Positions 47,408 to 59,618 of a stretch of DNA of 64,000 bases are shown piece after piece. The stretch's first letter is position 1. Every line of letters begins with the position of its first letter. Under the pieces are notes generated by a model. That model had not been told where the DNA came from, searched no databases, and saw only the letters and a program-made list of their open reading frames with translations. The stretch spans positions 1 through 64,000 of the forward strand of contig NW_022204054.1 of the NCBI RefSeq assembly GCF_007655135.1, in the 5' to 3' direction. Source of the stretch: Punica granatum. Taxonomy: Eukaryota > Streptophyta > Magnoliopsida > Myrtales > Lythraceae. A program made the translations under genes and the position numbers.

Positions 47408-50400
47408 TGTCAGCACCCCATTTTGGCCCACCGGCTCCAACGGAGGACTTCCGACCGAAGCTCTGGACACTATTCACGATTAGGAAACCGGAGACGAACA
47501 GGCAGGCACAGAGTCATGAACAATAGGAGAAGAGCTGGGTCCATTAGAAAAGTCGAAGAGAGTAGTTGGAGGAACTTACAGGCAAAGAACCTCGAAAACA
47601 GCGAAACTGGCACTGCGGCACTATTCATCACCGAATCACCGGAGCACCGAAAGGTGTCCGATATGGGACTCTAAAAATCCATCTCAGTGCCAAAGTGACC
47701 AACGACACGTCCGGGCGTATTTCCGGGGCATACCGCATAAGCTGGGACACCCCGACCTCTCACGGACGCCTTTTCTGACGGGGCTCCGGGGCCCGCTCCA
47801 CTAACAAGTAAACGACCCCCTAAAACAGGCCTACAGGCACCCAGGGACCACCGAGGTCATGGGACAAGCTTCAGATGACCATTCGGAACTCTACAGAGCT
47901 CCCCGAGGGACGTTTCAATGGTAGCGAACGCCTCCCGATGAATCTTCGGGGCACATTCACGGAAAACAGAGATCACAGCGATCCCCGAACGCCTCAAGAC
48001 ATTTGGGGGACACTGAGAAAGCTCCGGTGACAAGTCCCTAGGTCTTTCCGGGGCAACGGTCTTCGGTTGGAGACGACGAGCCAACGATCCCCCACGAGGC
48101 AAAAGGGTCACCGAAACGAACATTAAGGTGCACAAAGAGCAATCGGAGACCGGGGACGCTCAACTCCACTCCGAATGTCCGAACAGGGCAAAACCGATTC
48201 TCGAGGCGCCGAGTCATCCGAACGTCCGTTCACACGACGTATGGCGATATTGGTCTCATTCAAATCCTCTTCGTTCAAGCATTCCAAATCTATAAATTAA
48301 TCGGACATCGGAGACCGGACGCGCGTTCAATCAAGTCTCAAGCTTTTTCCAGCTTTTCTCTTATTCGAATGGGACCCACAGCTCAGCCAAGCCAAGCCAC
48401 CAAGCCGCGGCTCAATTCCCCACCGGCGGCTCAATCCTTGCCCCAATGGCTCAATCCCAAGAGCTTCCCTCAACCACATATTCAAAATATCTCTTACACA
48501 TCCTCACATCAACTCCCATCTTTCCATCACTTCCCATCAACTTCCCACTCACTTTCCCCACCTTAATCTTCCCTCCAAAAATTCGGAATCCCTAAGCACC
48601 CATTAATTGCACTTCGTTTTCACTAAACAAGCCATTAAGTCTTCATTTATAAGCCCATTGCATCATTAATTTAATCACAACTCAACTTCCATCATCTCTC
48701 TAGCTTTCTCACTCTAGGAAACCCTCTCCAAGCCCTCTCAAACTTCAGCATTTTCCAGAATCGTCCAGCTCTCCCTCAGCCCGAAACCAAGGCAAAATTG
48801 CCGGAAAACACAACCATTTTCCGGCGACTGCCACTCAACCCGAACCAAACTTGACCAAACTTTATATCCCACACGTATTCGACCTCCCGAGTCCATTTCC
48901 GGTGTTAGTTTTGGCATTTGAAGCTCCCAGCATGCAGTTCCAACCCAGTCCAGAATCGGGTCCCTCGGGAGTTTCCCGGTTTCTAGGCGAGTTCTTCCTT
49001 CCCGACTTGTCCGAGCCTCAAACAAACTTCATACCCCACATGTATTCGACCTCTCGAGTCCATTTCCGACCTTAGATTTTCATTTGGAAGCTTCCAGCAG
49101 TCAGTTTTTCCCCTGTCCAGAATCGGGCTCCCTAGACGGTTTCACGGCTTTCCGGGCTTCTTCGACGCCACTCCTTCCCACGACCATGGCAAGTCATGCC
49201 ATCACTTTCTAAGGGTTCCTCATGACCCTCACTCTCTCCCGTGACGAGGTGGTCACCTGCCGAGAGCCGCTCAACCGCACAAGACCGCCCTTTTCCCAAT
49301 CTTTTCCTTTACCGGGTTTTCACAGTTTTTTATCGGTGTCTCTTTGCATTTCCGGTTGAAATCAGTCGTGCGCTCGCCATAAGCTGGTCATGAACACCAA
49401 GAGCAGTCCCTTAGAAATCGGAGGAACTCGAGCCAGCTCGGTGCAACACCCGGAGCCTCCCTTGCAGCCGTTTCTACCCAAACAGCCCAGTTGGGTCTGT
49501 CCCTCTGATTTTCTTTTCTGACCGGAATTTTGCAGGAGCATACAGGTCAGCTCGAGTTGAATCTCCCTACGAGCCACCTATCACTGTGATCCTCAATCAG
49601 TTAGGAGTCCAATGCCATCGATCTTGCACCAAAATACCACCGGGAGCCTCCTGGACAGCCATTCCTTTCCGACCTGCCCAGCCAGGTCAGTTCCGCCCAG
49701 TCGGTTCTGTTTTCTGCTAGCTAACCCGACTTTGTTTTTGATTTCCAGAAAATCTACGTGTCCAATCCTCATGAAACCACCGCAGGCATGATCCTCAGTC
49801 GGTTAGGAGTCCAATGCCACCGATCTTGCACCAAAAGACCACCGGGAGCCTCCCGTAGAGTCGTTTCTTCATCGGGGTGTCAGTCGGAAAATCTACGCGT
49901 GCTCTCCTCCCGAAACCACCGCAGACGCGATCCTTAGTCTCTTGGGAATCCAACGTAACTGGCCCCGCACGAAAATGCTATCTCGATCAACCGGTACAGC
50001 CCCGACAAGCCAGACTGCCAATCAGGTCTGCCAGTCGACCCGACTACACCAATTCGGGTCTGTTCGTTCCAGCTGAGTCTCCTGACTCCCTTTGCCACTT
50101 CTCTGACTCTTTCCCGCATCCCGGAGCTAGGTATAATCATTCCCGACTCAGAGAAGTTAGGACTTTTACGTTTTCTTTGCGTTTGTGGGGAGATAAGGAG
50201 GTCCATGACCGATTCGCACGCAAGTTTACGTTTTTATGTGTTCTTTTACATCGTATTATGCATGTATTCATCGTATATAGTGTTAGCATGTCGGCAAATA
50301 GTTTAAATCGGAGTCGAGGAGACTTCGTTGGCTCGAGCAAGCTGAAGGAGCCTCTCGGCCTCACCCCAAGGGAGGTGGTCGAGAGCCCTTCTTGGCTTCC

Positions 50401-52707
50401 TCGGCCATGGATGGCCTCCTTTCCTCGACTCAAGTCGTTTTCCCGAGTTGTTACATTTTTCGCTTCCCATGAGTCGGGGCCGTTTTATCGATTCCTCTAA
50501 ATATCGTGTTTGTTCTTGTTTGTATGTTTAATCGCGTTCCTAAGATCATGGCGGCACCGGCTATGTAAAAAATGTACGTTGTCATCGTGTTTGATGTTTT
50601 ATGCATGCAAGAAACGGTCAACACCGATTCTTGGAATTGATTGTAATCACAATTTTCATTTAATCATTGGTTTCATGTCGATTCGTATGTTAGGTATGTT
50701 AATATCGAACAATCATTTCATTGATCCATAACAATTGAGGTTCGCGGTCTCAATCATTAAACCACTCCACAAACGGGAAACGGGACGTGCCACTCGATTA
50801 ATTAAATCACTTGGACTAAATAATTGGGTTAATCGATCCTTAATTCGTAAACGCATCGATGGTTCACGGAACGGCGGGAATGCCCTTTTCCTTAAAAGAT
50901 CACAATTTCAAAACACCGAGACACGTAACACGAATAGAATTGATGTCTAACGAGTACTCGCGTACTATGACTCGAGTCCGGGCCCGATTTGAGGCGGCTC
51001 GAGTCAAGACGCGCGAGTCCTCCTTAGATTTCTTCGTGTGACGTGATCTCCAATTTACATACGAACATCGCAATTTTATCCAAGGGCATAATCGTCATTC
51101 CGTGATTCACCGATACCTTAGGCGTTAGGGAGTTGGAAACACCTCGATCTATGGGCGGGAAAGGGCAACCCGTTTGGGTGCGAGTTTCATTCGCACGGCC
51201 CATTCCGTTCACTTTCGGTGTTTCTATCTTTCTACCGTAGATTCGGTGGTGAACATTTCATTTCATTTACGAAACACGAAAAACCGGATTAATCATGCAT
51301 TTGGCTTAATCAAACATTAAATAGTGAATAGGCGGAATGCTAGATTCCAATCTAGAGTCAAAATACGAGTTTGGCTAATTCGGTGAAACCTCAGTGTCAT
51401 CTCACTGAATAAGAATCTTAAAACAAATTCACACACATAATCGGCTTAGAACCATATTCTAGCCCACCATCTATGTTTGCCTAGGATAGACGCATCGTTT
51501 TTTAATCAACCCCGGTTAATAACTGATTAAATCACGTACATTCGACTTAACACACAACTTGTTTGTATTCACCTACATTTGTCAGTTGTTATCTGTCTTT
51601 CATCAGTTTTATCAGTTTTCTTCTGTTTTCCATTGTCATTTACTGATTTGTTGCAATTCGGGTCCGAGCTCATAGGTTACGTGTTGCATGGGGTCCAACA
51701 CCCCAAATCACCGAACACGAGGTCCAACGCCTCCTAATTCATTTAGCGCGTGCAACCCGAGTGCGGAATGGGTTCTAGCCTCGAGTCACCATTGCGCTCC
51801 AAACATGGCCTATGTGGAAGGCAATTTGGATTGGATGCGTGAAACGTGTTTAGATATCACCCGGGAGCTCAATCGGTCCAACGGTTGCAGTGGGAACTAA
51901 TCGGTTCTCCTGCAAACCGTCGGTTCGATTGGACCCGACCCCCGGCTCTTTGAGCCCGCGTTGCCTTAATTTATTTATCGGTCATTCAAAACACACGGTG
52001 AGCCGGAGCGGAATATTGGCCCAATGCAAACCGATCGGTATCCATTTACTTATTCAGTTACACTTTGTAATTATTCAAGAGAACATTATGAGGATTTTAC
52101 TTGTATATTCACTCATTCACTTGTAAGGATCCCCGATCGGCGAGCGAGAGGTCCGAGTGTCGAACCAGTCAAGTTGGTCTATTGTCACCAAAAGATGAGT
52201 AAGCTCGAATACTCGTGGTCTCGATTCGCGCAGGGAATCGACCATCGTGGTTCGATGAACTGTAACGATAAGATAGTGAATCGATTCCTCGACTCACAAG
52301 CTTACTCATCTTTCGGATTCTTGGCCCAACTCAATCGATTCATCGACTTTACGGTGTCAAAACGGGCGAGTCAAGTGCAACCCTAAATCACGCGGTAAAT
52401 AAACAAAACGGCAAGCCTAGCAAACTAGAGTACCGAAAGGGCGTGCGGGATATAGGCCCGCACGTAATAGAAACCCCGAATTCGGAATTTTCGGTTCCGC
52501 ATGACCATTGCCTTAGCATTTAGGTGTACCCCGTACCCCTAGACCCGGGCGACTCAACGGCCCCCGACCTACGGGTCGTAAACAGTAAGTGGCGACTCCT
52601 TCTCACGCGTGTCCATCTCGCGTCCCCGGGAAGGTGGACACTCCCAAGGTGCGTTGCATGGCCTTCGCGCATGCGTGCCCCGACGAGATGAAATTCGGGT
52701 GCGCACA
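47408..52707 (+). repeat. 3' LTR of element B
   Basis: Full 5,300-bp LTR, TGTCAGCACC…GGTGCGCACA. It carries the TATA box (48646), donor-like site (50127), one large hairpin (50352-50385, CTCTCGGCC…GTCGAGAG), two short loop hairpins (51690-51704 with loop TCCAACA; 51719-51733) and the terminal hairpin (52442-52464). Copia H resumes right after it. Confidence 0.9.
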
Positions 52708-52726
52708 GCTAGATTGGCTCTAGTGC

Positions 52727-52737
52727 AAGTGGGAGAT
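52727..52737 (+). other. Polypurine tract of element H
   Basis: AAGTGGGAGAT immediately before the 3' LTR of H, preceded by the copia stop in GGCTCTAG. Confidence 0.8.
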
Positions 52738-55407
52738 TGTTGGGAATTGGTGTATGCCCTAGAGGCAATCTGTCATCAATTCTGTAATATGACATATATT
52801 TCATTATAATACAAGGCATTTATGTTATTGTGTGGGTTGCGCTGAATTTTCATTTTACACAATAAAGTCCTTGGAATAGTAGGTTCAACAGGCATCAAGT
52901 GTGACTTGATTGTGAGATCCTATAATGGCTTAACACTATTCCTAAATGTCCATAGTCAAAGTATTATCGTTAATTAGGACAACGATAATGCGGTTAGACT
53001 AGTGTGGGTGTGGATTGATGACCAAGTCTCACAGGTCATGGATGTGGAGACATCGAGTCACACTGCAGGTATACTGGATTGATCCGTCATGAGACTGCTA
53101 CATGGGTCATTACGTGACTGTCATTAGCAGATCTCATAGTGACTATGGTGCAGTGGTCCTTTGACTTGAGGTCATCATAGTTTCCTACATGTAATGTCGT
53201 ATACTTTGATACTGTCAAACGCCACCGTAACAGGCTGGTTATAAAGAAAGTTATTGGGTATACCAAAGAACATGGAGAGGAATGTGAGTGACCAAGATAG
53301 AATTTGTCCCTCCTACGTAATGGGAGTGATATCTCACGGCCGCTTGGTGGGTAGAGTCTATAAGTATATGCATACCCAAATGAGTCGATATAGGGATATC
53401 GATCTCATTTGTTCTGATAGACTTACTTGGTAAACCAAGAAAAAGAGATTGAGCCATACAAGGATGACAACGACCATGCCTTGGGCTCAATAGAGATATA
53501 GAGGACAAAGGGATTATATTGCACGATAACATAGGTCACAAGGTTCGTCGAGAAATTGACTTTCTGATTACTTGAGTAGCAGTGATGCATTGCTAGATGT
53601 CGCTCACTGTTTGTAATATTGAAATAGAGATTTCGATATTACTGTCAACGTAATCAGGAGCCTACAAGGTCACACACTACGACCAAATCGACGAGATGGT
53701 TTTGAAACACTAAATCTGTCTAATAGAGATTAGACGAGTTACGGTGCGATTAGTTAATCGGATATTTAATGAGATTAAATTTGCCGATTAATTGGACCCG
53801 GTTAATTAGATTAATTGGACCCAATTTATACACGAAACAAAGGCACACGAGGCTCGAATCAGGGGCCACGTTGCACACACATGCAAAGCTACTTGTGGAA
53901 TTTTGCATGAAGGCCAAGTGCCTTCCATGTGTCCATATGCATGGATGCCATGCATCATAAGCCTTCCATTTATGTGCTTATATATAAAAGCACAAATGGA
54001 ATGGCTGAAGATGATGACGAATGGATATATATATATATGTATGACATATATATGTGTGGATATATGTTTTGTGTATGGGTATACGAGAGTTCGGATCGAA
54101 TTGTTCGATTTGAAGACGTCCATATCAGCACCCCATTTTGGTCCACCGGCTCCAACGGAGGAATTCCGACCAAGGCTCGAGACACTATTCACCATCGGGA
54201 AACCGGAGGCAAATAGACGGGCACAGAGTCATGGATTGCGGAAGAAAAGCATGGTCCACCGAGAAAGGCGGAGGAGAGCCATCAGAAGAACAGACAAACA
54301 AGGAATCCCGAAAACGATAGAGCTGGCACTGTGGCACTATTCATCACCGAGTCACCAAAGCACCGAAAGGTGCCCAATATTGGACTCTAAAAATCCCTCT
54401 CAGTGCCAAAGTGACCAATGGCACATCCGAGCGCGCTCCGGAGACATCCTGCTTAAGCCGGGACACCCTGATCCCTCACAGACGCCTTTTCTAACGGGGT
54501 TTCGGGAGGCTCGACCCACTGACAAGTAAACGGTACTCGGAAAAGGGCCTGCAGGTACCTAGGGACCACCAGGGTCGGGGAATGAGTTTTAGATGACCTT
54601 CCGGAATTCGACTTGATCTCCCGAAGGATGTTTCAGTGGCCACAAACGTCTCCCGGCGAGCCTTCGGGGCACGTCCTCGGAAAACAGAGACCACAACGAT
54701 CCCCGAACACCGCAAGACGTTCAAAGAGCACTGAGAAGACCCCGATCACAAGTCCCTAGGTCATCCCGGGCCAACGGTCTCCTGCCGGGGACGACGAGCC
54801 AACAATCTCCCACGAGGCAAAAAAGGGTCATCGAGACGAATATTGAGATGCACAAAGAGCAATCGAGGACCGGGGGCATCCAACTCCACTCCGAACGTCC
54901 GAACAGGGCGAAAACGGCTCTCGAGGCGCCGAGTCACCCGAACGTTCATTCACACAACGTATGGCGATATTAGGCTCATCCGAATCCTTTTTGTTCAACA
55001 TTCCAAATCTATAAATTAATTGGGAATCGGAGATCGGACGCGCGTTCAATCTAGTCCCAAGCATTTTCCGGCTTTTCTCTTAATCGGATGGGACCCACAG
55101 CTCAGCCAAGCCAAGCCACCAAGCCGCGGCTCAAACCCAAGATCTCGGCTAGATCCCAAGCCACGGCTTGGCCGCCCAAGCCTCGGCTAGATCCCTCCAT
55201 GGCCGGCGGCTCCAAGCTCCAAGAGCTCCTCTCCACCACAAATTCAAATTTCTTCTTACACATCCATCACTTCCCATCACTTCTCCCTTACTTCCCCCAC
55301 ACTCTAAGTGACACAAACCCCTCCCTAACCCCCTTGGAAAATTCGGCAGCCCCTTTAATCCCCCACAAACCGCGCTTAGCTTCCCTTAATCGAGCCATTA
55401 GCCTAGC

Positions 55408-55415
55408 CTATAAAG
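55408..55415 (+). promoter_or_regulatory. TATA box of LTR D
   Basis: CTATAAAG followed by CCCCATTCATCATTAACCC. Confidence 0.55.
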
Positions 55416-56175
55416 CCCCATTCATCATTAACCCTAATCACTTCTTGATTCGCACTCTCTCTCAAGCCAATCTCTCTCAAGAATTCTCTCAAACTCCAGC
55501 CCTCTCCTTCAGCTCATCCAACCCTTGCCAAGGCCAAAACCGGCCGAAATCGCCGGAAAACCACCCGGTATTCCGGTGACCACCCGACCCGACTTAAGCC
55601 AAAAATCACCAAACTCCCTAGCCTACATATTTTCCACCCCCTAAGTGCATTTCCGGGCTTAGATTTCCCATTTGAGGTTCCCAACATCACGTTCCAGCCA
55701 CAAGAGTAACCGGGTCCCTAGACCGATACCGCGCGCACCCGGACTCCAACGACGTGCCGATTCCTCTCACGACTTTGCCGAGTCGTGCCATCCCGTTCCA
55801 AGGGTTCCTCACAACCCTCACCCTCCCCCGTGAAGAAGTGGTCACGGTCCGAGGGCCGATCAACCGTGCACAACCACCGTTCATCCGTTTCTCTCTTACC
55901 GGGTTCTACACGTTTTTTACCGAACTTTCTCTCACATTTTCAAGCTTGTCCAGGGCTTGGCACGTTCGGGACTACCCACGGGCGTCTAGATCTGCCCCTT
56001 AGGAGTCCAACGAGCCCGATCTCGCATCGTGCCGTGACCGGAGCAAGCGTGCCAACCTGTTTTCCCGAAACTGCCGCGGGCTGCACCTCTTTCGGGTCAT
56101 TCAACCCGTAACGCTCAAGCCAAGTCTAGCGACTCCCACGGCCGCTTCCCCGACTCTTCTCCTCGTGCAACGAGG

Positions 56176-56182
56176 CTAGGTA
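56176..56182 (+). promoter_or_regulatory. Splice-donor-like site in LTR leader, D
   Basis: CGAGGCTAGGTAACG, about 2.05 kb into the LTR. Confidence 0.35.
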
Positions 56183-56432
56183 ACGCACATCTACAACTTA
56201 GAGAAGCTAGGACCTTCGATCTTTGCTTGTATGAAGTACTCGTACGTTTCAAAGACCCGAATGCATGAAAGCTCACGTCTTTTCTTCGGATCCATGCTCC
56301 TCTGCACACCATACATCGTCACATATACATCTCCGTTATTATTCACGTCCATACATCGTGTTAATATGCATGCATGATGCTAGAAGTGTCGGATCCAAGA
56401 AGAGGAGATCGGCATAGACTCGAGGAGGCCCA

Positions 56433-57184
56433 AGAGTCTCTCGGCCGAGCCTCATGGAGTTGTGCCGTGAGTCTCTCCGGTCTCCTAGGGTCCATGACTC
56501 TCTCCTCTTCCCGGATTAAACCATCTCTAGGTGCGGAAAGTCCCTAATCTTGACTAAGAAATGATTAGATGAAGGGAAACGGCTCGATTCCGAACGGGAG
56601 AGGCCCCTTTGGCCACGGGTTGAGCCATGGGACTCACGGCCTAGTCTCTAGGGAGAGACCCGTGAGCTCCCTTGGCCCACTCGAGGCTAGGGCGGTCTCC
56701 CCCTTTCCGAATAGGGTCGGTTCCTATGTTGTTTTTATCATTAATCGTATGTAACATGTTAACATGACGGGAAACGTCCCGAATCGGGGCCGAAGAAACT
56801 CTCCCGACAAATGTGAGCCATGAAAGCTCACGGCCCTCCTTGATGGAGTGTGGCCGAGAGCTTCCTTGGACCACACAAGTCCAGGAAGTATTCTTCCACC
56901 TCGAGACGGATCGGTTCCCGTGTTTTGTCCATTTCGCCATTATTTGAGTCGATGTCGTCTTATTGCTTTCGTTCAAATATCTCGTTCGTGCGTATTTGTA
57001 TGAATTTATGTGATTATGGTCACGACGGTATTGAGATGAGTAAAATATGTATTATGAACGTGCTTGACGTATTATGCATGCAAGGAATGGCCCGAACCGA
57101 TGCAGGATACCACCCGCGACCCAAGGCGGGTCAAGGAGGCCTCTTGGCCTAATCTTTCGGAAAAGGGCCGAGTGCTCCTCCTTG

Positions 57185-57185
<1 letters not shown>
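56433..57185 (+). repeat. Four large LTR hairpins in D
   Basis: About 56433-56476 (11 of 13 pairs); 56633-56666 (CTCACGG/CCGTGAG plus inner GTCTCT/AGAGAC); 56824-56863 (AAGCTCACGGCC with GGCCGAGAGCTT, 11 of 12); 57131-57185 (TCAAGGAGG/CCTCCTTGA). Spacing is about 199, 191 and 307 bp, as in E. Confidence 0.65.
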
Positions 57186-57223
<38 letters not shown>

Positions 57224-57231
57224 GGTCTAGG
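57186..57231 (+). repeat. Run of 46 C in LTR D
   Basis: An uninterrupted homopolymer following CCTCCTTGA and preceding GGGGTCTAGG. E has CCTTGACCCTTCTTGGG at the same place on its strand. The run encodes the polyproline/polyglycine seen in the overlapping short ORFs, which are not genes. Confidence 0.95.
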
Positions 57232-58328
57232 GTGGTCTCCTCCATCGTTTCGCGTTCGATCCTTGGAATTGAGTGTATTCGTATCCGTGTTCCGTCGCTA
57301 GACATGTGTTAATCTCGTAATAGGCGAATGGATTTCGGACCTACTACCCATTAAACCAATGATGACCGTAACAAGGAGCAACAAACATCGAATAATTTTC
57401 ACAAACGGGATAAGCGGGACGTGCTACTCGGCTAATTAAATCACTTGGACTAAATAATTGGGTAAATTGGTTATTAATTTGTAAACGCATCGATGATCTA
57501 CGGAACGGCGTAGATGCCCTTTTTCATTAGAAAGCTCACAATTTCAAAATACCGAGACACGTAACACGAATAAAATGGATGTCTAACGAGTACTCGGGTG
57601 CTATGACTCGAGTCCGGGCCCGATTTGAGGCGGCTCGAGTCAAGACGCACAAGTCCTTCTTAGACCTCTTCGTGTAACACGATCTCCAATTTATACACGA
57701 ACAATGCAATTTTATCATCCAAGGGCATAATCGTCATTCCGTGACTCACCGATACCCTAGGCTTTAGGGAGTTGGAAACACCTAGAACTATGAACGAGAA
57801 AGGACAACCCGTTCGGGTGCGAGTTTCATTCGCGTGGCCCATTTCGTTCATTTTCGGTGTTTCTTTCTTCCTATCGTAGATTCGGTGGGGAGCATTCTAT
57901 TTCAGTTACAAAATACGAAGAACCGGGTTAATCATGCATTTGGCTTGATCAAACACTAGATAATGGATAAGCGGAATGATAGATTCCAATCTAGAGTCGA
58001 AACATGAGTTTGGCTAATTTGGTGAAACCGCAGTGTCACCTCACAGAATGAGAGTCTTAAAACAAACATACACATGTAGTTGGCTTAGAACTCTATTCTA
58101 ATCCACCATCTATGTTTGCCTAGGTTAGATACATTGTTTGCTAATCAACCCCCGTTAATAACTGATTAAACCACGTACATTCGGCCTAATATACAACTTG
58201 TCTGTATTCACCGATACTTATCGGTTGTTGTCTGTATTTTATCAGTTTTATCAGTTTTCTTCTGTCTTATTCTTGCATTTGCTGATTTATCGCGATTCGG
58301 GCCCGAGCCCATAGGTTACGTGTTACGC

Positions 58329-58372
58329 GGGGTCCAACGCCCCAAATCACCGAACACGAGGCCCAACGCCCC
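58329..58372 (+). repeat. Pair of TCCAACG-type loop hairpins in D
   Basis: GGGGTCCAACGCCCC (58329-58343) and GAGGCCCAACGCCCC (58358-58372); the second has one broken pair. Confidence 0.6.
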
Positions 58373-59082
58373 CTAATCCACCGAGCGCGTGCAACCCGAG
58401 TGCGGAATGGGATCTAGCCTCGGTTCACCATCACACTCCGAATGCGGCCTATGTGGAAGGCGAATTTGGATTGGGCGCGTGAAACGGGTTTAGATATTAC
58501 CCGAGAACTCGATCGGTCCAGCGGATACAGTGAGAACCGACTAGTTTTCCCGTAAACCGTTGGATCGATCGGACCCGACCCCCGGCTCTTTGAGCCCGCA
58601 TTGCCTTAATTTGTTTATCGGTCGTTCAAAATACACGGTGAGTCGGAGTGGAATATTGGCCCAATGCAAACCGATCGGGATCCATTTACTCATTCAGTTG
58701 AATTTTGTAATTAGTCGAGAGAACATTGTGAGAATTCTATTTGTATGTCCATTCATCTACTTGTAAGGATCCCCGAACGGCGAGCAAGAGGTCTGAGTGC
58801 CGGGCCTGTTAAGTCGGTCTATCATCACCAAAGGGTGAGTAAGCTCGGATACTTGTGGTTTCGGTTACCGCAGGGAATCGACCATCACGGTCCGATGAAC
58901 TGTAACGCTAAGATAGTGAACCGGTTCCTAGACGCACGAGCCTACTCATCTTTCGGATTCTTGGCCCGATTTGATCAACTCATCGAACTTATAGTGTCAA
59001 AACGGGTGAGTCGAGTGCAACTCTAAATCACGCGGTAAATAAACAAAAACGGCAAGCCTAGCAAGCTAGAGTACCGAAAGGG

Positions 59083-59105
59083 CGTGCGGGATATAGGCCC
59101 GCACG
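59083..59105 (+). repeat. LTR-terminal hairpin in D
   Basis: CGTGCGGG/CCCGCACG, perfect 8-bp stem, loop ATATAGG. Confidence 0.7.
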
Positions 59106-59618
59106 TAATAGAACTCCCGAATTCGGAATTTCCGGTTCCGTACGACCATTGCCTTAGCATTTAGGTGTCCCCCGTACCCCTAGACTCGGGTAACTTGCCG
59201 GCCCTCGACCTTCGGGTCGTAAAATGGCAAGTGGCGACTCCTTCTCATGCGCGTTCGTCGCTCGTCCCCGGGAAGGTGGATACTCCCAAGCCGCGTTGCA
59301 TAGGCTCCGCGCATGCGTGCCCTGACGAGATGAAATTCGAGTACGCACAGTCCATTAGTCTTATTGTTATCGGAGTCACACCGGTGTTTCCTTCGAGCGT
59401 TGGCTGCTAGCACTGTTGATCTCGAAGACTCGTCGACAAAGTCGGTGTGGATACCGGTTGAGGCGTCACGCGTGGGATGCTCGATCGACAGTTTTAAAGA
59501 TTTCAGGTACACTTTATCTATTCCCATTCTACTAGAAGGTCTTGGGATCTAGTTTCACGGGTAGGAAATTTTGAATTTCTATTCCTTTCACGCTTCCATA
59601 GGCCCCGTGAAACTAGCA

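Larger units (their letters stand above)
33112..52707 (+). mobile_element. Element B: large non-autonomous Tat-lineage element with nested C
   Basis: 5' LTR fragment 33112-35999, internal 36000-37961 and 42885-47407, PPT 47394, 3' LTR 47408-52707. Its internal region is an ortholog of A's, with the same minisatellite, hairpin modules and PPT, and it has no gag or pol. The end of the 5' LTR, the PBS and the start of the internal region are deleted at 35999/36000. It interrupts H between GGATATGCC and (after the LTR) CTAGATTGGCTCTAG, just before the copia stop and PPT. The flanks ATGCC and GCTAG do not form a clean 5-bp duplication. Confidence 0.88.
54123..59349 (+). mobile_element. Element D: solo Tat-type LTR in H's 3' LTR
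   Basis: A 5,227-bp LTR with target duplication GTCCA (54118-54122 and 59350-59354), shown by comparison with the uninterrupted 5' LTR of H at about 29278. Its first bases are TATCAGCACCCC, a change of the terminal TG to TA. No internal region is present. It carries the full set of LTR signals and a 46-base run of C. Confidence 0.94.
27886..59618 (+). mobile_element. Element H: Ty1/copia, Angela/BARE1-type, with nested B and D
   Basis: LTRs 27886-29547 and 52738-59618 (the latter split by D), PBS 29550, PPT 52727-52737, and target duplication CGTAC. The LTR opening (TGTYGGGAATTGG, then TGCCCTAGAGGCAAT) and the pol sequence resemble the BARE1/Angela lineage as I know it. Without B and D it is about 6.9 kb, shorter than an intact Angela element, because gag and protease are lost. 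pol has several frameshifts. Confidence 0.92.
52738..59618 (+). repeat. 3' LTR of element H, split by solo LTR D
   Basis: 52738-54122 matches the 5' LTR up to GAAGACGTCCA. 59350-59618 resumes with GTCCATTAGTCTTATTG and runs to ACTAGCA. The second half of the host duplication CGTAC follows at 59619-59623. Confidence 0.93.

Noticed and set aside
59588..59618. C-terminus of the RT fragment reading ASFTGPMEA
   Set aside because: These codons are bases of the copia 3' LTR read on the other strand; the true continuation is at 27885.
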